Assembly: GCA_027886175.1 (NCBI GenBank)
Contig: JAJNNQ010000006.1
Coordinates: 8,680,001-8,744,000 of the forward strand
From: Phylloscopus collybita
Lineage: Eukaryota > Chordata > Aves > Passeriformes > Phylloscopidae
Reading direction: 5' to 3'
Length of the DNA: 64,000 bases
Part shown: positions 12,479 to 26,249 of the stretch, one piece after another
Numbering within the stretch: the first letter of the stretch is position 1
Layout of the letters: each line of letters begins with the position of its first letter
Notes under the pieces: generated by a model
Seen by the model: only the letters and a program-made list of their open reading frames with translations
Databases searched by the model: none
What the model was told of the DNA's origin: nothing
Position numbers and translations under genes: made by a program

Positions 12479-15400
12479 CAGGGGGAACTAGCAGTCACAA
12501 CCCACAAACAACATTCAACTTCGTATTCTAGGAAGTCTGGAGAGAATGAATCACTCTTCTTCACACAGATAAAACAAGCTTTACTTAAAGTATGCTTATA
12601 AATTGGAATGATTTAGTAATTTTACATTATAAACAGTAAACACCATAAGAAGCTTCTAACTTTTATACTCACAAAAGAAAAACTGCAATAGAATGTCTCA
12701 GATGCTTAACTAACATAAAAAATAAATTTCATTTGGGATAAGGTTTTGGGGCTCAGGATGCCAAGGACCCATTTTGTTAATTGAATTTGCAACTGAGTTT
12801 TCAAGCAATCTTTCTATAAAAGAGGAAAACATAAATCCTGATGGTTGACCAAAAAGTGTAATTCACTTCATATTAGTCATATCCCAAGACACTGATAATT
12901 TTACAGTGAAGAACAACACTGTTAATTCCCAGCACTGTGTATCCTGAGGCAATCCTATATGAAGTCCTGGGGTGTGTGGAGGGGTCAAGAGGATCTAAGA
13001 TATTGGTCTTAAGAGATTTCAACTTATGGATCAGAAAGAGTTATGTTGAATACTTATGAACACAAATGACTATGTGTCTTTTTCTTGTAAAGAATCTGTC
13101 AGCCATTTTATCTTAAGTATTTTATATGAATAGGAAACATTTCTTTGGGCATTCTTAAAACCATCAAAGAAAAATGCATACATATATTTCTAAACTTTTT
13201 TTTTACTATTTAAAAATTAATCTGCATCCACAGCTATAGATCAATTTCTATATATAGACAGAGTCTCAGTACCAAAATACTTGAAGGAATCACTTGTAAT
13301 AGAATTTCTGAGATTTAAAAAAAAAAAAAATTTAAAACCAGAAAACCACTATTTTGGAATTCCATCCCAGTATCCCAGTGGGCAGAAAAAGCCCCAAGCC
13401 CAGTAACTGTTTAGTTAGTACAAGAGACACTTGCAATTTTTTTTTCTACAAATGCCATAACTGCCACAAAGGAAGCATCCTAACATCGTGGCATTACAGA
13501 AAGCAACCACTGGTAGAGTATCAGGATAACAACTTGTTCATCATCCTAATGTAATGCAGGATTTAGTATGCCTAACTTACAGATTTGCAGAAAAAAAGGC
13601 ATTTCACAGTGTTCTGCATAACCTCTCAATGCCTTTTTTGTTAAAACTATGGTATAATGCTATATTTTGTCTAACATTTATATAGGCAACCAGTGAATTA
13701 AATTCTGTGTACAGAACAAGTACTTAGCTATTCCTTTAGTATTAACCCTGGTGGTGGTCATATGACATCTGCCGCAGGCTGCCTCTATAGTTAGAATATA
13801 AAACACATGGGTCAAGCAATTGCACACAATTATCAATTCTCACTTGTTTAGCTCTGCCAAATAGCATCTCCCAAGTAGTGCTAACATATTGCATGTAAAA
13901 TAGGAGGACCCAGTTGCAATTTCCACCTTTTGGTACAAAGCAGGCATTCCTCTTTTGGAGGACAGTTAAAGAACAGGGGGAGCTTAGCCATATGGATGCA
14001 AACTGATGTTGCATTATCTGTGGACCAAAGAATGGGCCTGATTTTTTTTTTACTAATGTATTCCTAGCCAAAGCAAGATAACATGTTTCTGTTAGGAAAT
14101 AAGTCAAACTAATTAATGCTATTCTGTTTTTGTGCCAATGTAGAAACATAAAATTAGCATTCTGTAAATATTTAAGATGAGATTACATTTCCTCTGTGAA
14201 ATCACATTTCTAATCTCTTCCAAACAAAAGTACACGCCAACTCCTTGAAAGTAGAAAAACTTTCACCCTACTGAGCACGTAATTTATTAATAAAAAAAAA
14301 AATCAATCCAAAATTAATATTGGTATAGATTAAACTTAAGCTTTTTTCCTAGTGCTTTCATCTTCTGGGAATCCAGTGTACCAAACTGGAAAGGTTTAAC
14401 CATTTCCTTATATCTGGGTAGTTTTATAAGGCAGCTGTCCCAACAAACCTCATTCAATGCTTTCTCAGCAGGTTCCCTATCTGAACTATCATTGCCAGAA
14501 TGACACACAGTGCTGTTCCATGAAAAAGGACACAGCTTATTTTATCACATGCCAGCAAAAGCTGCCTTTTTCACAGGAGGCTTAAGACATACTTTTTCCT
14601 GTACTGGTCTAACTTCTCTGCTGCACGTCATGGTCTGCAGGCACTCTTCTAATCATAGTGCTAATTATCTCAGGATAAAATACTCTGTAGTGACGTATCT
14701 ATCTGGAACCCAGTTGCAGGACTGTGTAGATCTTGTTACGTTGTCAGGTTTTTCCTCACACTTTGACATGCCCGAGAATAGCTTTGCAAAATCCAGCAGC
14801 TGAACAGAGAGCTGCAGAAAGCAATCAACGGAAGAAGATGTGGATGCATATCCCACCCTTTGGATAGTGCCTCACCTAACTAACCTCAGGCTGTAGAGCC
14901 TTCCAGCACACTGCCTCCCCTTCCTCAGTCAAGTGCTCCAAAAAGAGTAGGAGTCTTACAATTTCTTTAACTATTAAGCAAAACTCAGGAACAGAAAATG
15001 TTATCTGACCTTGCTACTTCTCCGTACAAGCATGTATACTGTGACCTGGGCATGATTTTTAAGTGATAAACTCTCTGCCCAGGTGATGAGAGGCTTATCC
15101 CAAAAAAAAACTGCCAAGAAAGAATCCCAGAGGAAGGAACACTTTCTTTGAAGATGCAAAAGGCAGAGCTTTTAGTAAACCAGAAGCTTCAGTATATGAA
15201 CAGTTGTATGCCTATATTTTTGCTACTGCGCATAATTGATGCAGTAGTGTTGGAGGTTTTACCAGAAGATATTTTGGCACATGAGAACTTTGACATAACG
15301 GTATATACCAAGAGTTTTCCTGATTTCACTCCCATCTAAGTGCTGAACATACCCACACAATGTATAATTTAAGTGATTAAAGACTTATAGCCCAAAATGC

Positions 15401-16159
15401 ACAATGCAATTGGGGATATTTAAGCTGTGGCTGATGTAACCGCCAAAGCCTAAGGAAATCAGTTCCAAAAAGCTTACAAGGATATTCCAAAATTCACTTG
15501 TGTATGACATGAACCAGCTACGATGACATTTGGAAATAAAACAATCATTTTCCCCGTGCTGGCAAAGTAACATATTGGTAGCTACTCTGAAATTCTGCCA
15601 GGTATTTGAAAGGTGTTGTATAATGTTGAAGCATTTGACATTTCACATTATTTTAACAATTAATCCAAATTTATTAAAAGGCATCAAAGAAAGTGTTTTC
15701 ATTAAAATATAGTCAGAACACATATTTTAAAATTTTATAAAATTAATTCTAATCACCTATAGTACAACCTTAAGTTAGTTTTCCAAACATTCTCTTACCA
15801 TTTTATAGTTTTGAGTTTATTTGATATCTCCTTTTTATGAACTTACACCATATGAAGCTGCTGGTTTCACACCTTATACTCACATTTTAATGCACATAAT
15901 CATGGTAACTGGCAGTTAATTTGTTTTTAATTGTTAGAATTACATTTTCAAAGGACTTTGAATAATTTTGAAAATGCTTTCTCCAACCCATTTACAAGAC
16001 AAAGGTTTTGATCTCTGCAACTGGAGATTTAATGAAATTGATTAATTCAATGAAATTGTTATCCTATTTAAAAGTAGCAACTTTATCTATCACATCCTAT
16101 AGCACAAGAACACAAATCGCAAAAAAAAATTAACACAATGCAAATGGAAAAATATAAAT
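12478..16159. other. noncoding, no gene seen
   Basis: AT-rich unique sequence. Open frames at 13742-14149 (-, 135 codons) and 14510-14803 (+, 97 codons) are without recognisable domains. Short A runs occur near 13318 and 14291. No repeat family recognised. Confidence 0.55.
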
Positions 16160-16248
16160 GGTCTAGGAAGACCCTGCTTGTGCAGGGAGACTGAAGCATA
16201 TGACATATTGTGGTCCCTTCTAACCTTACCCATTCTGTGATTTTGTGA
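16160..16248 (+). mobile_element. CR1 LINE 3' end fragment
   Basis: The stretch contains the CR1 3' UTR phrases GACCCTGCTTGTGCAGGG and GGTCCCTTCTAACCTTACCC, and ends with two imperfect copies of the CR1 3'-terminal octamer (ATTCTGTGATTTTGTGA, 16232-16248). Only about the last 90 bases of the element are present, which is typical 5' truncation. The octamer end on the plus strand fixes the orientation. Mutations against the recalled consensus indicate an inactive copy. Confidence 0.85.
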
Positions 16249-17823
16249 AATGTTTTAAAAAAATTATACACAGAAATCCAAATATATTCTTATAGTAATA
16301 ATGTTTTGGTAGTAGGGAAATCTAATGCATCCTTTGCATTCAACTCCTTGCAAAACTCCCTCACATGCACATGACTTTTCTTTTTCAAAAGGAGAACTCA
16401 GTTTTGAAAATCTGTCTTCAGTTTTGAAGGAATGCGGGCAGGGGCAACTCGAGCCTCTTCCCATATATCTGGTGTTAGAGAGTGTCTGAGTCATCAGGTC
16501 AGCCACTACCAAACCACACACCCACACTTTCTGACAGTCATTTGGACAGAATATCTCTATGGCATCAAACAAATGCTTGATTCTTTTGTAACCAGCCTAG
16601 CTGAAAATTTCAGAAAGGCCACAATGGCTTGTTTTCATTTGCAATGTCTTTGAACTTGGCATTTTTAGCCACAGCAACAAACATCCAGAAGCATCCACTT
16701 TTGCTGTGATACGGCTTGGATTTTCTCTGCCCTCACTGCCCTCCTCCAGCCACCCACAGCTGCCATGTGGATGACAGCTACAAGTTAAATAAACAGAAGA
16801 AGGGAAAATGGAAACAAGAAGGCAAAGAAAACTCAGCTTATAGCCTTGCCAGGCTTGCTCTTTGCTCTTTGCTTTCCTCAGACTGGATAAAACTAGCAAC
16901 TAATGGAGCCTGAAGAGAAGAGTGCTGGAAAATGGGGGGCACACTTGTCACTAAGGCCACTAGATACTACTCTGTATGAAAATAAAAAAACTCCAAAAAA
17001 ATGTATCATAATTCATAAACTACAGCCCAAAATTAACAGCTTTGCTGCAGTCTGCTGGCACTGTGTTAGCTGTCAAGACTGAAACAACTACGTGCTCAAA
17101 GGATGTAAGATACAACCTGTAGATTTAATGCTAACTCAAATTTGTTCCTACTCCATCACATCTGAAGACGAGAATTTCCTCAAATTCCCTGTAAAGAATA
17201 ACTGCACCATCCAACCTGTGCAGTGTCTCCCCAGAAAAACTGCCTCTAAAATGCAGGGCTGTTCTTAGGATGCCATTAAGCACAAGGCACTGTCTTCATT
17301 TGCCTTCATGCATCAGTAGCTAACTCATTATTCTTTTGAGTAATTCCTCATATAGGAAAAAAAATATAAAGTGTAAATCCACATCACTGTGCAGCTGTGC
17401 TAGCAGTTCTTAGTGACTTAAAAAGAAGCATCATTGACAGGCTTTTAGAGGCAGCTGCATCCTGTCCTCTCAGCCTTAAGGCATTGCTCTGGGTAGTGCT
17501 AACTCGTGGGAAGGAAGAAAGGCTGCTGCTGAAAAAGCTGGGGATATGAAGTAACCAAATTACACAAGAAGTTTAGGAGGTCAAAGGGCATGGAAATTCA
17601 GAGATGATGAAGCTCTACTGAGCAGACAAAATTATTTTAATAGAAGAAGCCAGTTGTAGTATGTGCAAAAAAGCAAATTAAGAAAAATTATTTTGAAGCA
17701 CTGTGTTATAGCTCATATTTAGACTTTCCACAAAAAGTTGCTTTATTATTTAAGATACCACTTGGTTATTTAAAATACACTTTACTTCATCTATAATTTC
17801 TTTTTTAAATTCAGCTCTTTATA
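16249..17823. other. noncoding, no gene seen
   Basis: Unique-looking sequence between two CR1 fragments. Small overlapping open frames near 16264-16913 lack recognisable domains. The 16700-16760 part is somewhat GC-richer but has no recognised feature. Confidence 0.55.
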
Positions 17824-17925
17824 GGAATCAGAATGGTTTGGGTTGGAAGGGACCATAGTTCCAGTCTCCCTGTCATGGGCAGGAAACCTTCCACTAGAAC
17901 AGATTACTCAAAATCCCATTCAGAT
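17824..17925 (-). mobile_element. CR1 LINE 3' end fragment
   Basis: Read on the plus strand it carries the antisense avian CR1 end: AATGGTTTGGGTTGGAAGGG at 17831-17850, then a CCCTGTCATGGGCAGG block and a CTTCCACTAGA block. The terminal octamers have decayed on the left. The right boundary is fuzzy because similarity fades after about 17920. About 100 bases of 3' UTR remain and no coding capacity is left. Confidence 0.85.
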
Positions 17926-18867
17926 ACAAATGGCTTTAAATAGAAATAGAAGTCTACCAATTAATGTATTTAGCCTCTACCTGTTGTCAAGTATTTCTGT
18001 GTGTACAGTAACTTGTGAATATTTATGCTGGGAAAAAATCTATTCCAACAGTCCACTAAACGTTGTCATTAAGCATTTGAAATTGGTAACCTTGCTAGAG
18101 ATATACTCATAAAACATGACCTTTTATTTTTAGGTGAGTCTAGCAACAAATCATTGAATTATGAATAAATACAGCTTTGATATTTCCAACCTTTTTCCAA
18201 CCCTTCTAGATTCATTTCAGTGACTATTATAACATTACATTATTTGTTTACAGTAATTGAACTGAGCAATCAACACAAAAACAATGTGTTTGAGAGCTTC
18301 TCCACTTGTGTTACAACAGTCATTTATTAAATTACACACAGATGTCATTCAACTCCTTGAAAGGACTGCCCTCAGGTTCAAGCCTGGATTACATGTATAC
18401 ATTGGCATTCTATTATTAGTTTTTCAGCCCTTTTTATTTCCTCTTACAATATCAAAATGGATTTTCAGTTTTCCATATTTCAAGAGAATGAATGTGGTTT
18501 TCTTTGGGATGGGGACCTGGGTGGTAAAACTGAATCATGATTATAGAGCAAAGCATATTTCTGCTTCTAATTCAAAATCAGTTGGGAATTTGACATCGTA
18601 ACCTCATTTTTCTGGTTTCTCTCTTTCATTTTGTACTGCTTCAGTACATCTCAGCATGACACAGTTATAACACTAATTTTACTTTCTGACACATACAAGC
18701 TTCTCCTCCTAACTACTATCACCTACCAAAACAGGAAACTAAACTGAGCAGAGATGTTTGGACTGTAACAACTTTAATTCAGAAGCAACCTGAGAAAATC
18801 AGAAATTCTTCTTCCCTATTTCAGCTACCAGCAATCTATGTCAGTGAAGTTGCAGTAACTAAAAAGC
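17926..18867. other. noncoding, no gene seen
   Basis: Sequence between two CR1 pieces. The 105-codon plus frame at 18284-18601 has no recognisable domain. Part of the left edge could be further decayed CR1. Confidence 0.5.
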
Positions 18868-19335
18868 AATCATCAAGGTTAGGATAGACCTCCAAGACCA
18901 CGGAGCCCAACCATTAACTGAGCCCTGCCATGTTCACCACTAAACCTACTCCCAAGCACCATATCCCCATGTTTTTAATGCTTTCAGGGATGATGTTTCC
19001 TCTGCTTGCCTGGGCAGCTTCTTTCAATGCCTGACCACCATTTCAATGAGGAAGTGTTTCCTAATAGCTAAGCTAAAACTCCCATAGTGCAGCCTGGGAC
19101 CATTTACTCTAGCACTTATTTACTGAGAGGGGAAACTGACACCCACATGGCTACAACCTCCTTTTAGGTAGTTGTAGAGAGCCATAAGGTCCTCCCTGAG
19201 CCTCCTTTTTTTCCAGACTAAACAAGCCCAGCTCCCCTCAGCCACTCCTCATAAGACTTGCGCTCTAATCCTTTCACCAAATTTACTGCCCTTCTTTGGG
19301 CATACACCAGCACTACACTCAAGATCTGGAAATGT
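18868..19335 (-). mobile_element. CR1 LINE, 3' part of reverse-transcriptase ORF and 3' UTR
   Basis: On the minus strand, 19218-19300 encodes residues like the C-terminal end of CR1 ORF2 ([19 protein letters not shown], near the recalled KGLEHKSYEERLRELGLFS). The rest is antisense CR1: TGCCTGGGCAGCTTC, a GGCTACAACCTCC block, and GGTAGTTGTAGAGAGC at 19169-19184. The 3' end is on the left near 18868 and the octamer is missing or decayed. Length is about 470 bases of a multi-kilobase parent, so it is a 5'-truncated dead copy. Confidence 0.92.
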
Positions 19336-20734
19336 GAAGAAACAGGTTCAGTAAAAATCCACCTAGAATTTTCAAAATGTTCTGCAGAAGTTCCTATTGT
19401 ACTGTTTAACAAGTTCATCAGTGGTTACATGTACAGACAGAGGACTTCAAAGGTAATTCTTTCTCTTTTGAGTTCTAGTTCTCTTGGAGGATTCACTCTA
19501 TGCCAAAAGTTAGAATATTTAACTATAACTTTTGGCCAGTGGTTTCCACTAAAGGACAAGGTGGCACATGATAGTAGCAGAACTTATAAAAAAATTGGCA
19601 AGTCCAGTCACTTTTATTGTAATGTTGGATGAACAATCTGACTCTGATGGTAGAATGACTCAATTATTTTTCCCCTCCATAAGTCTGCCTAGAAGTTCTA
19701 GCTTGACCGTGAAATGCAAACAGAATTTAGACATAATCTGACCTGTAGTGAGCAATGGGACTCTGAGATAAGGTAGGATTGGAATCCATTTTTCTCATTC
19801 AGAAATCAGTGGCTTCCAGCTCTCTAATGCTAGTTGTGAATGCATCCTAATATCAGGAAATAATTCCCTGATGACTTTTAATGGCTAAAAAACATAGAAT
19901 AACCTTATTCTATCCAGTTTTTATTATTAAAAAAATAATAATAAAAAAGTCTTACACTGCTTTCCCCTAACACTCTAGAGGAAAGACATTTTTGCACAAG
20001 GTTACTGACTATGCCCAAAAGGAAGAAGGAGATAACATCTCATGTTTCCCTAGGTAACCTAGGGTGATCTGAGGGGCTTGTATCTCCTAGGGTGGCAGCA
20101 TCACCACGGCCTACCCCTGGGGATTAGTAAATAGCCTAAAAAACTGCAAAAGCATTCAAATACTTTCCAGAAAGAGAAGAGAAATCACTGCCAGGGCATA
20201 AAGACCATCCTCACTGAGATATTATGCCTATTCCAAGCTTAAATCATTGCAATGCCTTCAGCAATTCATTGTTCAAGCAGTTCATGTCCTTGACTCTCCC
20301 TCCCAGAAGTCTTTAAAAGACATTGAGTCATTTGTTTGTAAACCAAAGTGTACAGAGAGTATGGGACTAGGATGTATACTTAATAGCAGGTTATTTTTTT
20401 TTTCTTTAGGTAGCTTAAATTTTGTTCCTTTTTTTTCACTGCAGTTTAGAGAAGTAACAAGTATTATGGATGCTGCAGCAGGTATTCAGCCATTCAAAAG
20501 TAATGCAACATTTTCAATTTGCCGTCCCAATGTGCATTGGCCCAGTCCTATGATTGAACCATGAGGGCTTTATTTTCTCCCAGACATTACTCAAAAAAGA
20601 AAAGGTTTCTGCCTTTTAAATGTCCATTTACTCTCTTGTCACTTTCCTAGTAAGAGTGTCCTGGCACTGAGGTAATGATTTATACTGTGCAAAGCTGCTA
20701 TTCTGGAAAACAAAATCAAAGCTTACTGCACATT
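19336..20734. other. noncoding, one splice-acceptor-like site
   Basis: Unique-looking. At 20425-20445 a T-rich tract ends in TTTTTTTTCACTGCAG, a strong acceptor-like sequence; a CAG/GTATTC donor-like site follows some 35 bases on. The bounded block is too short to judge and no protein is recognised. The 105-codon frame at 20247-20564 crosses it and is otherwise unremarkable. Confidence 0.45.
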
Positions 20735-20739
20735 AAAAA

Positions 20740-20790
<51 letters not shown>
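20735..20790 (+). repeat. (A)14(TA)21 microsatellite
   Basis: Fourteen A residues followed by about twenty-one TA units with no interruption. Such arrays are usually highly length-variable. Confidence 0.95.
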
Positions 20791-20793
<3 letters not shown>

Positions 20794-23700
20794 AGACAAC
20801 TTTTAATAGTAACAAAACCAGGAGACACAATTCCTAAGCACAAGTGACTATTCTGTGTCAGATGCCAGGGGTTATACAAAGAACCAGTCTTACTGGCCAG
20901 AGCATTTATGGCTGTCAGGTACCTCAGGAGTATATGCTATAGCAAGTTATGCCAAATGGAAATGCTCTTACCCTTTCAGCCTGACCAGCAAACCATACCT
21001 GTGTACAGCCACCACCTTGATCTTAGAGATATCATTATAGGAAGATGTAGCTTCAATTTACTTGGTTTGAGTTGAAGAAGGCAACAAGTCAAAACTATAC
21101 AGGTCACTGCAACAGCCTCTTCACGGCCCACTGGAAAAGCTTTGTACCTTAGCAGGCTCTGCCATACATGTTTTCACATGGAATCAGCCTTCTGCTTCAC
21201 TGCCATATGCACTCCAGCTCCCCTGAGCAGGAGTCCTTATCTCCAACTGTAAGCCTAGGGGTATTATCAATCACATGCCTTATGGTCTTTTTCAGTCCTT
21301 GCATTTAAGGCATGCATTGAATCTGCCCCAGGGCATGTGCAAAGTAAGAAAACTAGATTTCTGGTATTTCCCAACAGGCACACTAGTATAATGTTAAACC
21401 ACTCTATTCCTGAGTCTACCTATGCAGCACAGAGGGAGTATAAATCTTAATTAATTCATGTTTGTAGAGTGTGAGCTTCTCAATAGAAAGAGACTGTGTA
21501 AGTAGAAATTACTCCTATTAAATCAGGTATTGGGGGAAATGATCACACCGTGCACTGAAGCTTGTTCCTCTGTTCTTTAAATAGCAAGAATGCAGGAAGC
21601 AACGTCAATGGAGACTGCATTCCTCACCATACCTTAGTTAGTTCATAAAGTTCAAGCCAAAATGAATTCTCCTGGCACCTGTTCTGGCACTTTGTACTGA
21701 AACCTGAGATGGGGACAGCATCCACTCTCCGGAAGTGCAGACATTTCCTAGGTACTATGTCTGGTCTCTGTGGGGATGAATCAGTTACCCTGGGTACTTT
21801 CTGTTTACAGTCCCACGGACTGGAACTGGCATCTGCTACAAAATGACAGTCTCTTGTTGAAAGCAAAATACTTCAGAGCAGGTCTTGGATAGAGGGATGA
21901 AAGTACTTTGAGGTGGGACAAAAACAAGGCCAAAGGGAATGAAGAGAAGAAACCAGAAAAAGAAATCTCAGTATTAGCAGGATGAGAATTACAACTTTTG
22001 TACAGATAGGTGAACTGCTTATATGAAGAATTCTAAAATTAGATATCACCGTCTGGTAATTTCCTCAGTGCCAAATATGCAGTTATTTTCCATGTTTGTT
22101 AATGTTATAATGATATTTCAATAAACTGAGTATGAAAAATATATGAGTTCCCAGTCACAATTTCAGCACTTGTTTGTGCTGAAACAAGTCACTTAACATT
22201 CCTCACAATGGGAAATAATAAGATGTCTGTTTAAAGTGATGAGAACAACCTGATATATTTTGCGGTGCTTTAGCAGAGGCTGTCACTTCTCAACAATGAC
22301 ACTTCCACAGGAAGCACAAAGGTGAGATCCTAAGTGTAGGTCTTATTAGTTACACTGTTAATGGTGTGAAAGTGCAGTGAGGGTAAGTGAGGACAATGAC
22401 CACTTTATGCATTGTCATAGTGCTTCTTCATGTGTGACCACTTCCTTTTTATCAGAGCCTATCTCACTCATAAAAGGGGTTCCATCAAACACAAAAGGCA
22501 AGAGCAGAAAATCAAAGAGGAGTTTTACACTGCTGTTTCCTTTCTCAGTTGCTAGCACCACTCAATAACATTGAGCTCACTTCAGCATTACATTGTCTTT
22601 TTTTTTTTTTTATCCCTTTCTCTTTCACTACAGATTCCATTTGTATCTTGGCATGTTGTTAAAAGCATTAGTACGAAGAAATCCCAAGGCAGTAGCTTCA
22701 CTTGTATTTTTATAATTTCATAAACTGGACATCTCTTCTATGTTTGCTTGTCAGAGAAAATGGGTGTGTGCACATCTGTCTGTATCTACGTGTGTGTGTG
22801 TATGTGTACATATAAGGATGATGCCCAGCCAAAAATATATAGACCTTATCAGCTGCTTAAAATCTAGAAGCCACAAATGTTATATATAAAGAAAGCTAAG
22901 GCTTGTTGACTCCAATGATAGGGAGGGAAGGCAAAAACCATTCCAAATCTTCATGAAACCATACTCCTGAAGTTCATATTCAACATATGTCCACCACCCA
23001 ACATTTAACTCCTGAAGATTATGTTGCTGCTCTATATTGCAAAAAAGTATCACATAATTCAGACCAATGCATATGGCAGGAAGCCTGTCAAATCCCCATT
23101 AACCTTTCTCTAGCTTCACAAAGAATTTTTACTTAGTCTCTCCAGACCCTACAGACTACTTTGCAGACTTCCTTTCAGCTGTCATCTGAGGAAATGAGAG
23201 ATGCCACAGAACTTCCCAAAAGTGAATTTAGAAAGAGTTTATCAAAGTTGAGCTGCCTTGAGATAGAACTGGAACGCTTTCTGTTTGGAATTAGAGACAG
23301 GTTTCAAGTTTGCTTGAGACACATGGTTTTCCACTGCTCATCTCCCCATACCTTAAAATGCCTGTACACATAGAGGGCATTTCTTGGTGATAGCCAGAGA
23401 AACACAGAGAATTTAAGGAAATTTCCCTATGCCTGGAACTAAAGGAGTGTTATAAAGCCCCAGGGAAATTGCTCCAACTTCCTCTCCCCAGCCAAGAAAC
23501 CCACTAGGAGTTTTAGGTATTTTTTTTCTCTACGGCTCACCAACCTTGATAAATGAATGTAGCATAACCAAACACTTACAGAAAAAAATGGGAGGGGTTT
23601 AATTACAAAAACATTACTAAAGTAAGTAAAAAAGCAAAAGGTTAATTTAAACATAGAAATCATCCATGTAGTAGCGTGGGAATAAAGGGATAACTCTTCT

Positions 23701-24474
23701 GACATTGGTATTTTGCTATTATGTGCTCTATTGGTTACGCCACCATTAGCATATTTGCAGGACTTAAGAAGGCCTAGTGCTTTAAACTGAAGGATTTGTA
23801 TGCATTTAGGAAAATACAGAACTGCCAAAGCATCCCTGCAAAGTGACTGTATGAATGCACTGTTGCTATATAAGTTTAGTAAACAGCAGGACATGCTTCT
23901 TACAGAAATGCTACATTATCACAGTTATTTATAACTTGCCCCTAAAAAAAAGAGGAAGAGGATAAAGAAGAGGGAAAAAATCCAAACAGTAATGCAAAAC
24001 AACTCCTTTTACCATAGTTCCATAAAGCAGCCAAAGCATTCAGGAGCCAGCCAGATCATTTCATTTCCTCTCACATAAATCACTCCAGGGTTTTCACAAA
24101 ATAAAGAAAACATTGAATATATAATTGTGCAACATTGTTTTAAAATTAAGGAAATTGAATAGTACAATAGCTGAACAATTACAATATCAATTAGGGGATT
24201 TTTTTTTCCAGCTTGTTTTTTTTTTTCTTGTTTGCAAGCTAGTATTCACGAGTATTCATGTGTTTTCATCTCTCTTGCTAGAGGGGTTCACACTGTCATG
24301 AACAGAGTGGTTTTAGGAACAAAGATAGATAGCCACATTTTCAAGGAAAAATAGTAAAATGTTTCCTGAGTGTTCTCATGAAAATGATGGGAAAGTTTGC
24401 ATATAGTAATGAAAGAATGAATAGATTAATTCCTTAGCATACTCTCTTGTCAGGAACTTCCACACATATCATGA
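20791..24474. other. noncoding, no gene seen
   Basis: Unique-looking sequence including a short TG-rich microsatellite at 22763-22810 and the longest open frame of the window (151 codons, minus, 23439-23894). That frame is rich in C, S, F and L, has no motif I recognise and no flanking splice signals, so it is treated as chance. Confidence 0.55.
22763..22810 (+). repeat. interrupted TG microsatellite
   Basis: GTGTGTG and TGTGTGTGTGTATGTGT segments separated by about 20 bases of related CTGTCTGTATCT sequence. Confidence 0.75.
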
Positions 24475-24780
24475 GCAATTTTTCAATATATCAACAGTTG
24501 CTGCAAAAGGGAAGGTGGAGAGGACACTATGGACTTAAAAAAAAGGAAATGCAGGTTAGACACCAAGGAGGAAACATCTTTCCAAGAAAAAGGATAATGA
24601 TACACTGAAAAAGATTACATAAAAAAAGAGACTGCTATTTTCTGCCACTGGAAGTTCAGGGTTTTTTTAGAAGTATATAAAATATTTATCAGGAAATCTT
24701 TATAGACAGGTGAATCTATTTTTTTGGCAGACAGCTTTCTTGACTAGGTGATCTTTTCTGCCTTCTGCCAGAGAAAACTA
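24475..24780 (+). mobile_element. ancient CR1-like LINE 3' end
   Basis: Divergent but colinear with the recalled end of deep-amniote CR1 elements: TTTCAATATATCAACAGTTG, then AATGCAGGTTAGACACCAAG, CACTGAAAAAGATTACATA, CCACTGGAAG, AAATATTTATCAGG, and finally GACTAGGTGATCTTTTCTGC, which corresponds to the conserved GACTAGATGATCTC motif. Many substitutions and small indels show that it is much older than the CR1 copies at 16.2, 18.9 and 63.0 kb. A homology search would be needed to name the subfamily. Confidence 0.65.
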
Positions 24781-24954
24781 AGTAGATATTAAAATACAAG
24801 AAAGGTGAGACAGGAAAAGAGAAAGCCATTTTAGTTCAGTAAACATTTCCATACTGTTCTAAATCATGACTCTTGAAGATGACTTGTCCATGATACGTGA
24901 TTCAGAACCTTCTTCAGAATTTATGTGGGAAAAATTTAAACCTATATGCAAAAG

Positions 24955-25135
24955 CGTAGATGCTGTCGCAGTGAACAGAGTTATATTGTGGGATTCAAAA
25001 GATCTGCATTCTACTCCTGCTGCTGCTGTGACCTAAAAGGTGATTCTGGCCATGACACTCCACTTGACTCTGACTCACTTTCACAGTACATAAAATAATA
25101 TTCACATTCTTATTCATGTACTTCTAGATGTCTTG
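24955..25135 (+). mobile_element. MIR-like (CORE) SINE relic
   Basis: Order and wording match a MIR-type SINE: GGATTCAAAAGATCTGCATT, CTACTCCTGCTGCTGCTGTG, a CTGACTCACTTTCACAGTAC block in place of the usual CTCAGTTTCCNNATCTGTA, then ATAAAATAATATTCAC in place of AAAATGGGGATAATAAT. The match is imperfect throughout, as expected for a SINE family older than birds. Confidence 0.6.
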
Positions 25136-26249
25136 GTGCAAATCCCAAGAGAGAGCTACATATTATTATATTGTTACTGTTGTCATATTGCTATCACTAA
25201 TATTAACAGTAATTACCTTAACCTGTCTTGGCTGACACCACTTTTCAAGATAATCAAACATCTTTTAAAAATGGACACTCATGATCAAAGTTTGTACTTG
25301 TCATTGCTCAGTATTAAAATAGTGTGAAAATATAACCATAACATTGCTGTCAGTTTAAGGATTTTATGTGTTTTTAACTTAACCTCAACAGCAGTGTGGT
25401 TTCCCCTTCATATGAATTGTTCCATTCTAAACCTAAAAAATCTGAGTAATACAGAAGTCATATACATGCCATTCAATGACAAAACTAAAATCTTCCACAA
25501 AAATACGTCTTTGGACAACTTCATATACTGGTCACTCACTTGACAATAATACCACTACCAAGAAAATAATCACTGCTAGCAAATGTACCAAGAGACTGAA
25601 AGTCGAACCCTTGGTAACTTCCACAAATACTCTGTGGATTAGTTTTATTCCTGGACAACTAGGACTAGGCCTATCCCAAACTATATTTAAAACAAAACTT
25701 AGGAGTTAAAATGTTTTCTAGAGGTGTTTTTCTGCACTCACCTTCTTTGTAAACTAGCAAATTTTAATAATATAGACATGGGTCACTCAATGACAGTTGG
25801 CTTCTTTGGCATCAGTAATCCCAGGCACATTTAATTTCCTAGTGCAATTCTTGCCAAGCAGCTCTTACATTAAATAATCTAATTTTTATTCTAGCTTGAG
25901 CCAAAAAGAAAACAAATGGTTTTATTTAGTTAAAGTTTGCTGCAGCTAATTGGCTCCTGTTTTACTTCCTAATCTACTGACTCTGTCCTTTAAGAGAAGA
26001 CAGCTTCATGTGCAAAGATTTAGGGAGGCTTTGGATACTACCTAGTAGGTGCAACATCTTCACATGCGACATATCCATATACAACCTTACAATAATCTGT
26101 TAAAACAATCCAATCAAATTATGTACTTTACAAGGCCTACTGTTTATTAAATACCCTTGTCTGCAACACCTTTCATCAAGTCCATAAGCTGTAGCTGGGT
26201 CCCCTTTAGTACAAAAGTTCTCTTTATAGCAGTACAAGAAACCTCAGGG

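Noticed and set aside
20425..20500. Strong acceptor-like tract before 20446 with a CAG/GTATTC donor some 35 bases on
   Set aside because: Bounded block too short to test for coding; likely chance.
23439..23894. 151-codon minus-strand open frame, the longest in the window
   Set aside because: No recognisable domain, signal or splice context; C/S/F/L-rich text typical of chance frames, and this length is plausible among six frames over 64 kb.
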